From NCBI GenBank assembly GCA_030867875.1, contig JAOWCC010000416.1, positions 1 to 64,000 of the forward strand: a stretch of DNA of 64,000 bases, written 5' to 3'. The position numbers and the translations under genes were made by a program. Position 1 is the stretch's first letter. Each line of letters begins with the position of its first letter. The notes under the pieces are model-generated. The model was not told the DNA's origin, did not search any database, and saw nothing but the letters and a program-made list of their open reading frames with translations. This DNA is from Actinernus sp. WN-2022 (taxonomy: Eukaryota; Cnidaria; Anthozoa; Actiniaria; Actinernidae). Below, piece after piece: positions 49,892 through 63,744 of the stretch.

Positions 49892-49931
49892 CATCCTCCT
49901 CTTTCATCCTGCATCATCGTGCATCATCGTG
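49892..49931 (+). repeat. Fossil 5' head, second copy
   Basis: The same four decamers as at 47995-48034, again in register and without a spacer. Here only a few canonical decamers precede it, because the upstream core has contracted. Confidence 0.92.
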
Positions 49932-50265
49932 CATCATCCTGCATTATCCTGCATCATCCTTCATCATCCTGCATAACCCTGCAACATCCTGCTTCATTCT
50001 GCATCATCCTGCATCATTCAGCATCATCCTGCATCATCCTGCATCATCCTGCATCATCCTGCATCATCCTGCATCAGTCTGCGTCCTCCTCCATCATCCT
50101 GCTTGATACTGGCCCATCCTGAATTATGCTGTCCAATCCTGGCACATCAAGAACAAAAGAAAGAAAGAAATAGAAATAAATAAAAAGAAATAGGAAAAAG
50201 TAGAAAGAAATAGAAAGAAATAGAAAGAAATAGAAAGAAATAGAAATACATAAAGAAATTTGTAA

Positions 50266-52352
50266 ATGAATAAACAAATAAATAAATACAACGCATCCTC
50301 CTCTTTCATCCTACATCATCGTGCATCATCGTGCATCATCCTGCATCATCCTGCATCATTCTGCATCATCCTGCATCATCCTGCATCATCCTGCATCATC
50401 CTGCATCATCCTGCATCATCCTGCATCATCCTGCATCATCCTGCATCATCCTGCATCATCCTGCATCATCCTGCATCATCCTGCATCATCCTGCATCATC
50501 CTGCATCATCCTGCATCATCCTGCATCAACGTGCATCAACCTGCATCAACGTGCATCATCCTGCATCAGTCTGCGTCATGCTCCATCATCCTGCTTCATA
50601 CTGGCCCATCGTGATTCATGCTGTCCAATCCTGGCACATCACGAACTAAAGAAAGAAAGAAATAGAAAAAAATAAAAAAATAATAGAAATAAATAAAAAG
50701 AAATAGAAAAAAGTAGAAAGAAATAGAAATACATAAAGAAATGTATAAACGAATAAACAAATAAATAAATACAACGCATCCTCCTCTTTCATCCTACATC
50801 ATCGTGCATCATCGTACATCATCCTGCATCATCCTGCATCATCCTGCATCATCCTGCATCATCCTGCATCATCCTGCATCATCCTGCATCATCCTGCATC
50901 ATCCTGCATCATCCTGCATCATCCTGCATCATCCTGCATCATCCTGCATCATCCTGCATCATCCTACATCATCCTGCATTATCCTGCATCATCCTGCATC
51001 ATCCTGCATCAACCTGCATCAACGTGCATCATCCTGCATCATCCTGCATCAGTCTGCGTCATCCTCCATCATCCTGCTTGAAACTGGCCCATCCTGATAC
51101 ATGCTGTCCAATCCTGGCACATCAAGAACAAAAGAAAAAAATATAGAAATAAATAAAAAGAAATATAAAAAAGTAGAAAGAAATAGAAATACATAAAGAA
51201 ATGTATAAATGAATAAACAAATAAATAAATACAACGCATCCTCCTCTTTCATCCTACATCATCGTGCATCATCGTGCATCATCCTGCATCATCGTGCATC
51301 ATCCTGCATTATCCTGCATCATCCTTCATCATCCTGCATAACCCTGCAACATCCTGCTTCATTCTGCATCATCCTGCATCATTCTGCATCATCCTGCATC
51401 ATCCTGCATCATCCTGCATCATCCTGCATCATCCTGCATCGTCCTGCATCAGTCTGCGTCCTCCTCCATCATCCTGCTTGATACTGGCCCATCCTGAATC
51501 ATGCTGTCCAATCCTGGCACATCAAGAACAAAAGAAAGAAAGAAATAGAAATAAATAAAAAGAAATAGGAAAAAGTAGAAAGAAATAGAAAGAAATAGAA
51601 AGAAATAGAAAGAAATAGAAAGAAATAGAAATACATAAAGAAATTTGTAAATGAATAAACAAATAAATAAATACAACGCATCCTCCTCTTTCATCCTACA
51701 TCATCGTGCAACATCCTGCATCATCCTGCATCATCCTGCATCATTCTGCATCATCCTGCATCATCCTGCATCATCCTGCATCATCCTGCATCATCCTGCA
51801 TCATCCTGCATCATCCTGCATCATCCTGCATCATCCTGCATCATCCTGCCTCATCCTGCCTCATCCTGCCTCATCCTGCATCATCCTGCCTCATCCTGCA
51901 TCATCCTGCATCATCCTGCATCATCCTGCATCATCCTGCATCATCCTGCATCATCCTGCATCATCCTGCATCATCCTGCATCATCCTGCATCATCCTGCA
52001 TCATCCTGCATCATCCTGCATCATCCTGCATCATCCTGCATTATCCTGCATCATCCTTCATCATCCTGCATAACCCTGCAACATCCTGCTTCATTCTGCA
52101 TCATCCTGCATCATTCTGCATCATCCTGCATCATCCTGCATCATCCTGCATCATCCTGCATCATCCTGCATCAGTCTACGTCCTCCTCCATCATCCTGCT
52201 TCATACTGGCCCATCCTGAATCATGCTGTCCAATCCTGGCACATCACGAACTAAAGAAAGAAAGAAATAGAAAGAAATAAAAAGAAATAGGAAAACTTGG
52301 TAAGACATAGAAAGAAATAGAAAGAAATAGAAATACATAAAGAAATTTGTAA
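50266..52352 (+). repeat. HOR-V copy 2 (four monomers, 2087 bp)
   Basis: Monomers start at 50266 (483), 50749 (460), 51209 (442) and 51651 (702). The first three match copy 1 at an offset of 1897 bp, reduced by 10 bp in each of the first two. The 51651 monomer has the cctcatcctg cluster of HOR-III position 2, then the cataaccctg run, and a tail that mixes class A (cttcatactg) with class B (cccatcctgaatc), ending in gcacatcacg. Confidence 0.91.
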
Positions 52353-55300
52353 ATGAATAAACAAATAAATAAATACAACGCATCCTGCTCTTTCGTCCTA
52401 CATCATCGTGCATCATCGTGCATCATCCTGCATCATCGTGCATCATCCTGCATCATCCTGCATCATCCTGCATCATCCTGCATTATCCTGCATCATCCTG
52501 CATCATCCTGCATCAACCTGCATCAACGTGCATCATCCTGCATCATCCTGCATCAGTCTGCGTCATCCTCCATCATCCTGCTTGATACTGGCCCATCCTG
52601 ATACATGCTGTCCAATCCTGGCACATCAAGAACAAAAGAAAAAAAATATAGAAAAAAATAAAAAGAAATAGAAAAAAGTAGAAAGAAATAGAAATACATA
52701 AAGAAATGTATAAATGAATAAACAAATAAATAAATACAAGGCATCCTCCTCTTTCATCCTACATCATCGTGCATCATCGTGCATCACCCTGCATCATCGT
52801 GCATCATCCTGCATTATCCTGCATCATCCTTCATCATCCTGCATAACCCTGCAACATCCTGCTTCATTCTGCATCATCCTGCATCATTCTGCATCATCCT
52901 GCATCATCCTGCATCATCCAGCATCATCCTGCATCATCCTGCATCAGTCTGCGTCCTCCTCCATCATCCTGCTTGATACTGGCCCATCCTGAATCATGCT
53001 GTCCAATCCTGGCACATCAAGAACAAAAGAAAGAAAGAAATAGAAATAAATAAAAAGAAATAGGAAAAAGTAGAAAGAAATAGAAAGAAATAGAAAGAAA
53101 TAGAAAGAAATAGAAATACATAAAGAAATTTGTAAATGAATAAACAAATAAATAAATACAACGCATCCTCCTCTTTCATCCTACATCATCGTGCATCATC
53201 CTGCATCATCCTGCATCATCCTGCATCATTCTGCATCATCCTGCATCATCCTGCATCATCCTGCATCATCCTGCATCATCCTGCATCATCCTGCCTCATC
53301 CTGCATCATCATGCCTCATCCTGCATCATCCTGCCTCATCCTGCCTCATCCTGCATCATCCTGCCTCATCCTGCATCATCCTGCATCATCCTGCATCATC
53401 CTGCATCATCCTGCATCATCCTGCATCATCCTGCATCATCCTCCATCATCCTGCATCATCCTGCATCATCCTGCATCATCCTGCATCATCCTGCATCATC
53501 CTGCATCATCGTGCATCATCCTGCATCATCCTGCATCATCCTGCATCATCCTGCATCATCCTGCATCAACGTGCATCAACCTGCATCAACGTGCATCATC
53601 CCGCATCAGTCTGCGTCATGCTCCATCATCCTGCTTCATACTGGCCCATCGTGATTCATGCTGTCCAATCCTGGCACATCACGAACTAAAGAAAGAAAGA
53701 AATAGAAAGAAATACAAAGAAATAGGAAAACTTAGTAAGACATAGAAAGAAATAGAAAGAAATAGAAATACATAAAGAAATTTGTAAATGAATAAACAAA
53801 TAAATAAATACAACGCATCCTCCTCTTTCATCCTACATCATCGTGCATCATCCTGCATCATCCTGCATCATCCTGCATCATCCTGCATCATCCTGCATCA
53901 TCCTGCATCATCCTGCATCATCCCGCATCATCCTGCATCATCCTGCATCATCCTGCATCATCCTGCATCATCCTGCATCATCCTGCATCATCCTGCATCA
54001 TCCTGCATCATCCTGCATCATCCTGCATCATCCTGCATCATCCTGCATCATCCTACATCATCCTGCATTATCCTGCATCATCCTGCATCATCCTGCATCA
54101 ACCTGCATCAACCTGCATCATCCTGCATCATCCTGCATCAGTCTGCGTCATCCTCCATCATCCTGCTTGATACTGGCCCATCCTGATACATGCTGTCCAA
54201 TCCTGGCACATCAAGAACAAAAGAAAAAAATATAGAAATAAATAAAAAGAAATAGAAAAAAGTAGAAAGAAATAGAAATACATAAAGAAATGTATAAATG
54301 AATAAACAAATAAATAAATACAACGCATCCTCCTCTTTCATCCTACATCATCGTGCATCATCGTGCATCACCCTGCATCATCGTGCATCATCCTGCATTA
54401 TCCTGCATCATCCTTCATCATCCTGCATAACCCTGCAACATCCTGCTTCATTCTGCATCATCCTGCATCATTCTGCATCATGCTGCATCATCCTGCATCA
54501 TCCTGCATCATCCTGCATCATCCTGCATCATCCTGCATCATCCTGCATCATCCTGCATCATCCTGCATCATCCTGCATCATCCTGCATCATCCTGCATCA
54601 TCCTGCATCATCCTGCATCATCCTGCATCATCCTGCATCATCCTGCATCATCCTGCATCATCCTGCATCAACGTGCATCAACCTGCATCAACGTGCATCA
54701 TCCTGCCTCATCCTGCATCATCCTGCATCATCCTGCATCATCCTGCCTCATCCTGCATCATCCTGCATCACCCTGCATCATCCTGCATCATCCTGCATCA
54801 TCCTGCATCATCCTGCATCATCCTGCATCATCCTGCATCATCCTGCATCAGTCTGCGTCCTCCTCCATCATCCTGCTTGATACTGGCCCATCCTGAATCA
54901 TGCTGTCCAATCCTGGCACATCAAGAACAAAAGAAAGAAAGAAATAGAAATAAATAAAAAGAAATAGGAAAAAGTAGAAAGAAATAGAAAGAAATAGAAA
55001 GAAATAGAAAGAAATAGAAATACATAAAGAAATTTGTAAATGAATAAACAAATAAATAAATACAACACATCCTCCTCTTTCATCCTACATCATCGTGCAT
55101 CATCCTGCATCATCCTGCATCATCCTGCATCATTCTGCATCATCCTGCATCATCCTGCATCATCCTGCATCATCCTGCATCATCCTGCATCATCCTGCAT
55201 CATCCTGCATCATCCTGCATCATCCTGCATCATCCTGCCTCATCCTGCCTCATCCTGCCTCATCCTGCATCATCCTGCATCATCCTGCATCATCCTGCAT

Positions 55301-55821
55301 CATCCTGCATCATCCTGCATCATCCTGCATCATCCTGCATCATCCTGCATCATCCTGCATTATCCTGCATCATCCTGCATCATCCTGCATCATCCTGCAT
55401 CATCCTGCATCATCCTGCATCATCCTGCATCATCCTGCATCATCCTGCATCATCCTGCATCATCCTGCATCATCCTGCATCATCCTGCATCATCCTGCAT
55501 CATCCTGCATCATCCTGCATCATCCTGCATCATCCTGCATCATCCTGCATCATCCTGCATCATCCTGCATCATCCTGCATCATCCTGCATCATCCTGCAT
55601 CAACGTGCATCAACCTGCATCAACGTGCATCATCCCGCATCAGTCTGCGTCATGCTCCATCATCCTGCTTCATACTGGCCCATCGTGATTCATGCTGTCC
55701 AATCCTGGCACATCACGAACTAAAGAAAGAAAGAAATAGAAAGAAATAAAAAGAAATAGGAAAACTTAGTAAGACATAGAAAGAAATAGAAAGAAATAGA
55801 AATACATAAAGAAATTTGTAA
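52353..55821 (+). repeat. Five monomers of mixed class
   Basis: Monomers start at 52353 (361, class C), 52714 (422, class B), 53136 (652, class D), 53788 (510, class C) and 55040 (782, class D), with 54298 (742, class B) between the last two. The 52353-53135 pair matches 40934 and 41295. The 54298 monomer has an internal 3'-edge fossil. The 55040 monomer has one of the longest cores, with a single cattatcctg near 55359. Confidence 0.91.
54666..54705 (+). repeat. Short fossil 3'-edge inside the 54298 monomer
   Basis: The catcaacgtg, catcaacctg, catcaacgtg edge series lies here in the middle of a core, followed by catcatcctg and cctcatcctg instead of catcagtctg and a tail. The following cctcatcctg points to a HOR-III position-2-type core as the downstream partner of the fusion. 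Confidence 0.88.
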
Positions 55822-58479
55822 ATGAATAAACAAATAAATAAATACAACGCATCCTCCTCTTTCGTCCTACATCATCGTGCATCATCGTGCATCATCCTGC
55901 ATCATCCTGCATCATCCTGCATCATCCTGCATCATCCTGCATCATCCTGCATCATCCTGCATCATCCTGCTTCATTCTGCATCATCCTGCATCATCCTGC
56001 ATCATCCTGCATCATCCTGCATCATCCTGCATCATCCTGCATCAACCTGCATCAACGGGCATCATCCTGCATCATCCTGCATCAGTCTGCGTCATCCTCC
56101 ATCATCCTGCTTGATACTGGCCCATCCTGATACATGCTGTCCAATCCGAGCACATCAAGAACAAAAGAAAAAAATAATAGAAATAAATAAAAAGAAATAG
56201 AAAAAAGTAGAAAGAAATAGAAATACATAAAGAAATGTATAAACGAATAAACAAATAAATAAATACAACGCATCCTCCTCTTTCATCCTACATCATCGTG
56301 CATCATCGTGCATCATCCTGCATCATCCTGCATCATCCTGCATCATCCTGCATCATCCTGCATCATCCTGCATCATCCTGCATCATCCTGCATCATCCTG
56401 CATCATCCTGCATCAACGTGCATCAACCTGCATCAACGTGCATCATCCCGCATCAGTCTGCGTCATGCTCCATCATCCTGCTTCATACTGGCCCATCGTG
56501 ATTCATGCTGTCCAATCCTGGCACATCACGAACTAAAGAAAGAAAGAAATAGAAAGAAATAAAAAGAAATAGGAAAACTTAGTAAGACATAGAAAGAAAT
56601 AGAAAGAAATAGAAATACATAAAGAAATTTGTAAATGAATAAACAAATAAATAAATACAAGGCATCCTCCTCTTTTGTCCTACATCATCGTGCATCATCG
56701 TGCATCATCCTGCATCATCGTGCATCATCCTGCATCATCCTGCATCATCCTGCATCATCCTGCATCATCCTGCATCATCCTGCTTCATTCTGCATCATCC
56801 TGCATCATCCTGCATCATCCTGCATCATCCTGCATCATCCTGCATCATCCTGCATCAACCTGCATCAACGGGCATCATCCTGCATCATCCTGCATCAGTC
56901 TGCGTCATCCTCCATCATCCTGCTTGATACTGGCCCATCCTGATACATGCTGTCCAATCCGGGCACATCAAGAACAAAAGAAAAAATAATAGAAATAAAT
57001 AAAAAGAAATAGAAAAAAGTAGAAAGAAATAGAAATACATAAAGAAATGTATAAACGAATAAACAAATAAATAAATACAACGCATCCTCCTCTTTCATCC
57101 TACATCATCGTGCATCATCCTGCATCATCCTGCATCATCCTGCATCATCCTGCATCATTCTGCATCATCCTGCATCATCCTGCATCATCCTGCATCATCC
57201 TGCATCATCCTGCATCATCCTGCATCATCCTGCATCATCCTGCATCATCCTGCATCATCCTGCATCATCCTGCCTCATCCTGCCTCATCCTGCATCATCC
57301 TGCCTCATCCTGCATCATCCTGCATCATCCTGCATCATCCTGCATCATCCTGCATCATCCTGCATCATCCTGCATCATCCTGCATCATCCTGCATCATCC
57401 TGCATCATCCTGCATCATCCTGCATCATCCTGCATCATCCTGCATCATCCTGCATCATCCTGCATCATCCTGCATCAGTCTGCGTCCTCCTCCATCATCC
57501 TGCTTGATACTGGCCCATCCTGAATCATGCTGTCCAATCCTGGCACATCAAGAACAAAAGAAAGAAAGAAATAGAAATAAATAAAAAGAAATAGGAAAAA
57601 GTAGAAAGAAATAGAAAGAAATAGAAAGAAATAGAAAGAAATAGAAATACATAAAGAAATTTGTAAATGAATAAACAAATAAATAAATACAACGCATCCT
57701 CCTCTTTCATCCTACATCATCGTGCATCATCCTGCATCATCGTGCATCATCCTGCATCATCCTGCATCATCCTGCATCATCCTGCATCATCCTGCATCAT
57801 CCTGCTTCATTCTGCATCATCCTGCATCATCCTGCATCATCCTGCATCATCCTGCATCATCCTGCATCATCCTGCATCAACCTGCATCAACGGGCATCAT
57901 CCTGCATCATCCTGCATCATCCTGCATCAACCTGCATCAACGGGCATCATCCTCCATCATCCTGCTTGATACTGGCCCATCCTGATACATGCTGTCCAAT
58001 CCGGGCACATCAAGAACAAAAGAAAAAAATAATAGAAATAAATAAAAAGAAATAGAAAAAAGTAGAAAGAAATAGAAATACATAAAGAAATGTATAAACG
58101 AATAAACAAATAAATAAATACAACGCATCCTCCTCTTTCATCCTACATCATCGTGCATCATCGTGCATCATCCTGCATCATCCTGCATCATCCTGCATCA
58201 TCCTGCATCATCCTGCATCATCCTGCATCATCCTGCATCATCCTGCATCATCCTGCATCAACGTGCATCAACCTGCATCAACGTGCATCATCCCGCATCA
58301 GTCTGCGTCATGCTCCATCATCCTGCTTCATACTGGCCCATCGTGATTCATGCTGTCCAATCCTGGCACATCACGAACTAAAGAAAGAAAGAAATAGAAA
58401 TAAATAAAAAGAAATAGGAAAACTTAGTAAGACATAGAAAGAAATAGAAAGAAATAGAAATACATAAAGAAATTTGTAA
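55822..58479 (+). repeat. Terminal-family block, copy 1 (six monomers)
   Basis: Monomers start at 55822 (421), 56243 (392), 56635 (420), 57055 (612), 57667 (431) and 58098 (382). Private markers are catcaacggg in the 3' edge and tccaatccgg (or tccaatccga near 56150) in the tail, neither of which I saw before 56 kb. Class C and class D monomers alternate at the start. The anchor is acgaataaac in 56243, 57055 and 58098. Confidence 0.92.
57875..57944 (+). repeat. Five-decamer duplication of the 3' edge
   Basis: The pair catcaacctg and catcaacggg occurs at 57875-57894 and again at 57925-57944, 50 bp apart, in the 57667 monomer. The second copy leads directly to catcatcctc and the tail, skipping catcagtctg. 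The other catcaacggg monomers I examined have the pair once. Confidence 0.88.
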
Positions 58480-60315
58480 ATGAATAAACAAATAAATAAA
58501 TACAACGCATCCTCCTCTTTCGTCCTACATCATCGTGCATCATCGTGCATCATCCTGCATCATCTTGCATCATCCTGCATCATCCTGCATCATCCTGCAT
58601 CATCCTGCATCATCCTGCATCATCCTGCTTCATTCTGCCTCATCCTGCATCATCCTGCATCATCCTGCATCATCCTGCATCATCCTGCATCATCCTGCAT
58701 CAACCTGCATCAACGGGCATCATCCTGCATCATCATGCATCAGTCTGCGTCATCCTCCATCATCCTGCTTGATACTGGCCCATCCTGATACATGCTGTCC
58801 AATCCGGGCACATCAAGAACAAAAGAAAAAAATAATAGAAATAAATAAAAAGAAATAGAAAAAAGTAGAAAGAAATAGAAATACATAAAGAAATTTGTAA
58901 ATGAATAAACAAATAAATAAATACAACGCATCCTCCTCTTTCGTCCTACATCATCGTGCATCATCGTGCATCATCCTGCATCATCGTGCATCATCCTGCA
59001 TCATCCTGCATCATCCTGCATCATTCTGCATCATCCTGCATCATCCTGCATCATCCTGCATCATCCTGCATCATCCTGCATCATCCTGCATCATCCTGCA
59101 TCATCCTGCATCATCCTGCATCACCCTGCATCATCCTGCATCATCCTGCATCATCCTGCATCATCCTGCATCATCCTGCATCATCCTGCATCATCCTGCA
59201 TCATCCTGCATCATCCTGCATCAGTCTGCGTCCTCCTCCATCATCCTGCTTGATACTGGCCCATCCTGAATCATGCTGTCCAATCCTGGCACATCAAGAA
59301 CAAAAGAAAGAAAGAAATAGAAATAAATAAAAAGAAATAGGAAAAAGTAGAAAGAAATAGAAAGAAATAGAACGAAATAGAAAGAAATAGAAATACATAA
59401 AGAAATTTGTAAATGAATAAACAAATAAATAAATACAACGCATCCTCCTCTTTCGTCCTACATCATCGTGCATCATCGTGCATCATCCTGCATCATCTTG
59501 CATCATCCTGCATCATCCTGCATCATCCTGCATCATCCTGCATCATCCTGCATCATCCTGCTTCATTCTGCATCATCCTGCATCATCCTGCATCATCCTG
59601 CATCATCCTGCATCATCCTGCATCAACCTGCATCAACGGGCATCATCCTGCATCATCATGCATCAGTCTGCGTCATCCTCCATCATCCTGCTTGATACTG
59701 GCCCATCCTGATACATGCTGTCCAATCCGGGCACATCAAGAACAAAAGAAAAAAATAATAGAAATAAATAAAAAGAAATAGAAAAAAGTAGAAAGAAATA
59801 GAAATACATAAAGAAATTTGTAAATGAATAAACAAATAAATAAATACAACGCATCCTCCTCTTTCGTCCTACATCATCGTGCATCATCGTGCATCATCCT
59901 GCATCATCGTGCATCATCCTGCATCATCCTGCATCATCCTGCATCATTCTGCATCATCCTGCATCATCCTGCATCATCCTGCATCATCCTGCATCATCCT
60001 GCATCATCCTGCATCATCCTGCATCATCCTGCATCACCCTGCATCATCCTGCATCATCCTGCATCATCCTGCATCATCCTGCATCATCCTGCATCATCCT
60101 GCATCATCCTGCATCATCCTGCATCATCCTGCATCAGTCTGCGTCCTCCTCCATCATCCTGCTTGATACTGGCCCATCCTGAATCATGCTGTCCAATCCT
60201 GGCACATCAAGAACAAAAGAAAGAAAGAAATAGAAATAAATAAAAAGAAATAGGAAAAAGTAGAAAGAAATAGAAAGAAATAGAAAGAAATAGAAATACA
60301 TAAAGAAATTTGTAA
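58480..60315 (+). repeat. Two-monomer repeat, two copies (933 and 903 bp)
   Basis: Monomers start at 58480 (421, class C with catcaacggg), 58901 (512, class B with catcaccctg), 59413 (411) and 59824 (492). The second pair matches the first apart from changes of one and two decamers. Both class C monomers have the private catcatcatg decamer before catcagtctg. The 58901 spacer has an aacgaaat variant near 59371 and four agaaagaaat-type copies, against three in 59824. Confidence 0.92.
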
Positions 60316-63300
60316 ATGAATAAACAAATAAATAAATACAACGCATCCTCCTCTTTCGTCCTACATCATCGTGCATCATCGTGCATCATCCTGCATCATC
60401 CTGCATCATCCTGCATCATCCTGCATCATCCTGCATCATCCTGCATCATCCTGCATCATCCTGCTTCATTCTGCATCATCCTGCATCATCCTGCATCATC
60501 CTGCATCATCCTGCATCATCCTGCATCATCCTGCATCAACCTGCATCAACGGGCATCATCCTGCATCATCCTGCATCAGTCTGCGTCATCCTCCATCATC
60601 ATGCTTGATACTGGCCCATCCTGATACATGCTGTCCAATCCGGGCACATCAAGAACAAAAGAAAAAAATAATAGAAATAAATAAAAAGAAATAGAAAAAA
60701 GTAGAAAGAAATAGAAATACATAAAGAAATGTATAAACGAATAAACAAATAAATAAATACAACGCATCCTCCTCTTTCATCCTACATCATCGTGCATCAT
60801 CGTGCATCATCCTGTATCATCCTGCATCATCCTGCATCATCCTGCATCATCCTGCATCATCCTGCATCATCCTGCATCATCCTGCATCATCCTGCATCAT
60901 CCTGCATCAACGTGCATCAACCTGCATCAACGTGCATCATCCCGCATCAGTCTGCGTCATGCTCCATCATCCTGCTTCATACTGGCCCATCGTGATTCAT
61001 GCTGTCCAATCCTGGCACATCACGAACTAAAGAAAGAAAGAAATAGAAAGAAATAAAAAGAAATAGGAAAACTTAGTAAGACATAGAAAGAAATAGAAAG
61101 AAATAGAAATACATAAAGAAATTTGTAAATGAATACAAATAAATAAATACAAGGCATCCTCCTCTTTCGTCCTACATCATCGTGCATCATCGTGCATCAT
61201 CCTGCATCATCGTGCATCATCCTGCATCATCCTACATCATCCTGCATCATCCTGCATCATCCTGCATCATCCTGCTTCATTCTGCATCATCCTGCATCAT
61301 CCTGCATCATCCTGCATCATCCTGCATCATCCTGCATCATCCTGCATCAACCTGCATCAACGGGCATCATCCTGCATCATCCTGCATCAGTCTGCGTCAT
61401 CCTCCATCATCCTGCTTGATACTGGCCCATCCTGATACATGCTGTCCAATCCGGGCACATCAAGAACAAAAGAAAAAAATAATAGAAATAAATAAAAAGA
61501 AATAGAAAAAAGTAGAAAGAAATAGAAATACATAAAGAAATGTATAAACGAATAAACAAATAAATAAATACAACGCATCCTCCTCTTTCATCCTACATCA
61601 TCGTGCATCATCGTGCATCATCCTGTATCATCCTGCATCATCCTGCATCATCCTGCATCATCCTGCATCATCCTGCATCATCCTGCATCATCCTGCATCA
61701 TCCTGCATCATCCTGCATCAACGTGCATCAACCTGCATCAACGTGCATCATCCCGCATCAGTCTGCGTCATGCTCCATCATCCTGCTTCATACTGGCCCA
61801 TCGTGATTCATGCTGTCCAATCCTGGCACATCACGAACTAAAGAAAGAAAGAAATAGAAAGAAATAAAAAGAAATAGGAAAACTTAGTAAGACATAGAAA
61901 GAAATAGAAAGAAATAGAAATACATAAAGAAATTTGTAAATGAATAAACAAATAAATAAATACAAGGCATCCTCCTCTTTCGTCCTACATCATCGTGCAT
62001 CATCGTGCATCATCCTGCATCATCGTGCATCATCCTGCATCATCCTACATCATCCTGCATCATCCTGCATCATCCTGCATCATCCTGCTTCATTCTGCAT
62101 CATCCTGCATCATCCTGCATCATCCTGCATCATCCTGCATCATCCTGCATCATCCTGCATCAACCTGCATCAACGGGCATCATCCTGCATCATCCTGCAT
62201 CAGTCTGCGTCATCCTCCATCATCCTGCTTGATACTGGCCCATCCTGATACATGCTGTCCAATCCGGGCACACCAAGAACAAAAGAAAAAATAATAGAAA
62301 TAAATAAAAAGAAATAGAAAAAAGTAGAAAGAAATAGAAATACATAAAGAAATGTATAAACGAATAAACAAATAAATAAATACAACGCATCCTCCTCTTT
62401 CATCCTACATCATCGTGCATCATCCTGCATCATTCTGCATCATCCTGCATCATCCTGCATCATCCTGCATCATCCTGCATCATCCTGCCTCATCCTGCAT
62501 CATCCTGCATCATCCTGCATCATCCTGCATCATCCTGCCTCATCCTGCCTCATCCTGCATCATCCTGCCTCATCCTGCATCATCCTGCATCATCCTGCAT
62601 CATCCTGCATCATCCTGCATCATCCTGCATCATCCTGCATCATCCTGCATCATCCTGCATCATCCTGCATCATCCTGCATCATCCTGCATCATCCTGCAT
62701 CATCCTGCATCATCCTGCATCATCCTGCATCATGCTGCATCATCCTGCATCATCCTGCGTCCTCCTCCATCATCCTGCTTGATACTGGCCCATCCTGAAT
62801 CATGCTGTCCAATCCTGGCACATCAAGAACAAAAGAAAGAAAGAAATAGAAATAAATAAAAAGAAATAGGAAAAAGTAGAAAGAAATAGAAAGAAATAGA
62901 AAGAAATAGAAAGAAATAGAAATACATAAAGAAATTTGTAAATGAATAAACAAATAAATAAATACAACGCATCCTCCTCTTTCATCCTACATCATCGTGC
63001 ATCATCCTGCATCATCGTGCATCATCCTGCATCATCCTGCATCATCCTGCATCATCCTGCATCATCCTGCATCATCCTGCTTCATTCTGCATCATCCTGC
63101 ATCATCCTGCATCATCCTGCATCATCCTGCATCATCCTGCATCATCCTGCATCAACCTGCATCAACGGGCATCATCCTGCATCATCCTGCATCAGTCTGC
63201 GTCATCCTCCATCATCCTGCTTGATACTGGCCCATCCTGATACATGCTGTCCAATCCGGGCACATCAAGAACAAAAGAAAAAAATAATAGAAATAAATAA

Positions 63301-63744
63301 AAAGAAATAGAAAAAAGTAGAAAGAAATAGAAATACATAAAGAAATGTATAAACGAATAAACAAATAAATAAATACAACGCATCCTCCTCTTTCATCCTA
63401 CATCATCCTGCATCATCGTGCATCATCCTGCATCATCCTGCATCATCCTGCATCATCCTGCATCATCCTGCATCATCCTGCATCATCCTGCATCATCCTG
63501 CATCATCCTGCATCATCCTGCATCAACGTGCATCAACCTGCATCAACGTGCATCATTCCGCATCAGTCTGCGTCATGCTCCATCATCCTGCTTCATACTG
63601 GCCCATCGTGATTCATGCTGTCCAATCCTGGCACATCACGAACTAAAGAAAGAAAGAAATAGAAAGAAATAAAAAGAAATAGGAAAACTTAGTAAGACAT
63701 AGAAAGAAATAGAAAGAAATAGAAATACATAAAGAAATTTGTAA
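60316..63744 (+). repeat. Terminal-family block, copy 2 (eight monomers)
   Basis: Monomers start at 60316 (421), 60737 (392), 61129 (419), 61548 (392), 61940 (420), 62360 (582), 62942 (411) and 63353 (392). They match 55822-58479 in order, with one extra pair: 60737-61547 is repeated as 61548-62359 (offset 811 bp), and both copies carry catcatcctg-to-tatcatcctg and catcctacatc variants. The 61129 anchor region has a 2-bp loss (gaatacaaat). Confidence 0.92.

Larger units (their letters stand above)
48369..50265 (+). repeat. HOR-V copy 1 (four monomers, 1897 bp)
   Basis: Monomers start at 48369 (493, class D tail on a class C spacer), 48862 (470, class C, cttgaaactg), 49332 (442, class B, five agaaagaaat copies) and 49774 (492, class B, fossil head). 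The 49774 monomer is the 47647 monomer shortened by 230 bp: both have the fossil head, catcattcag and gaattatgctg. Confidence 0.92.
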
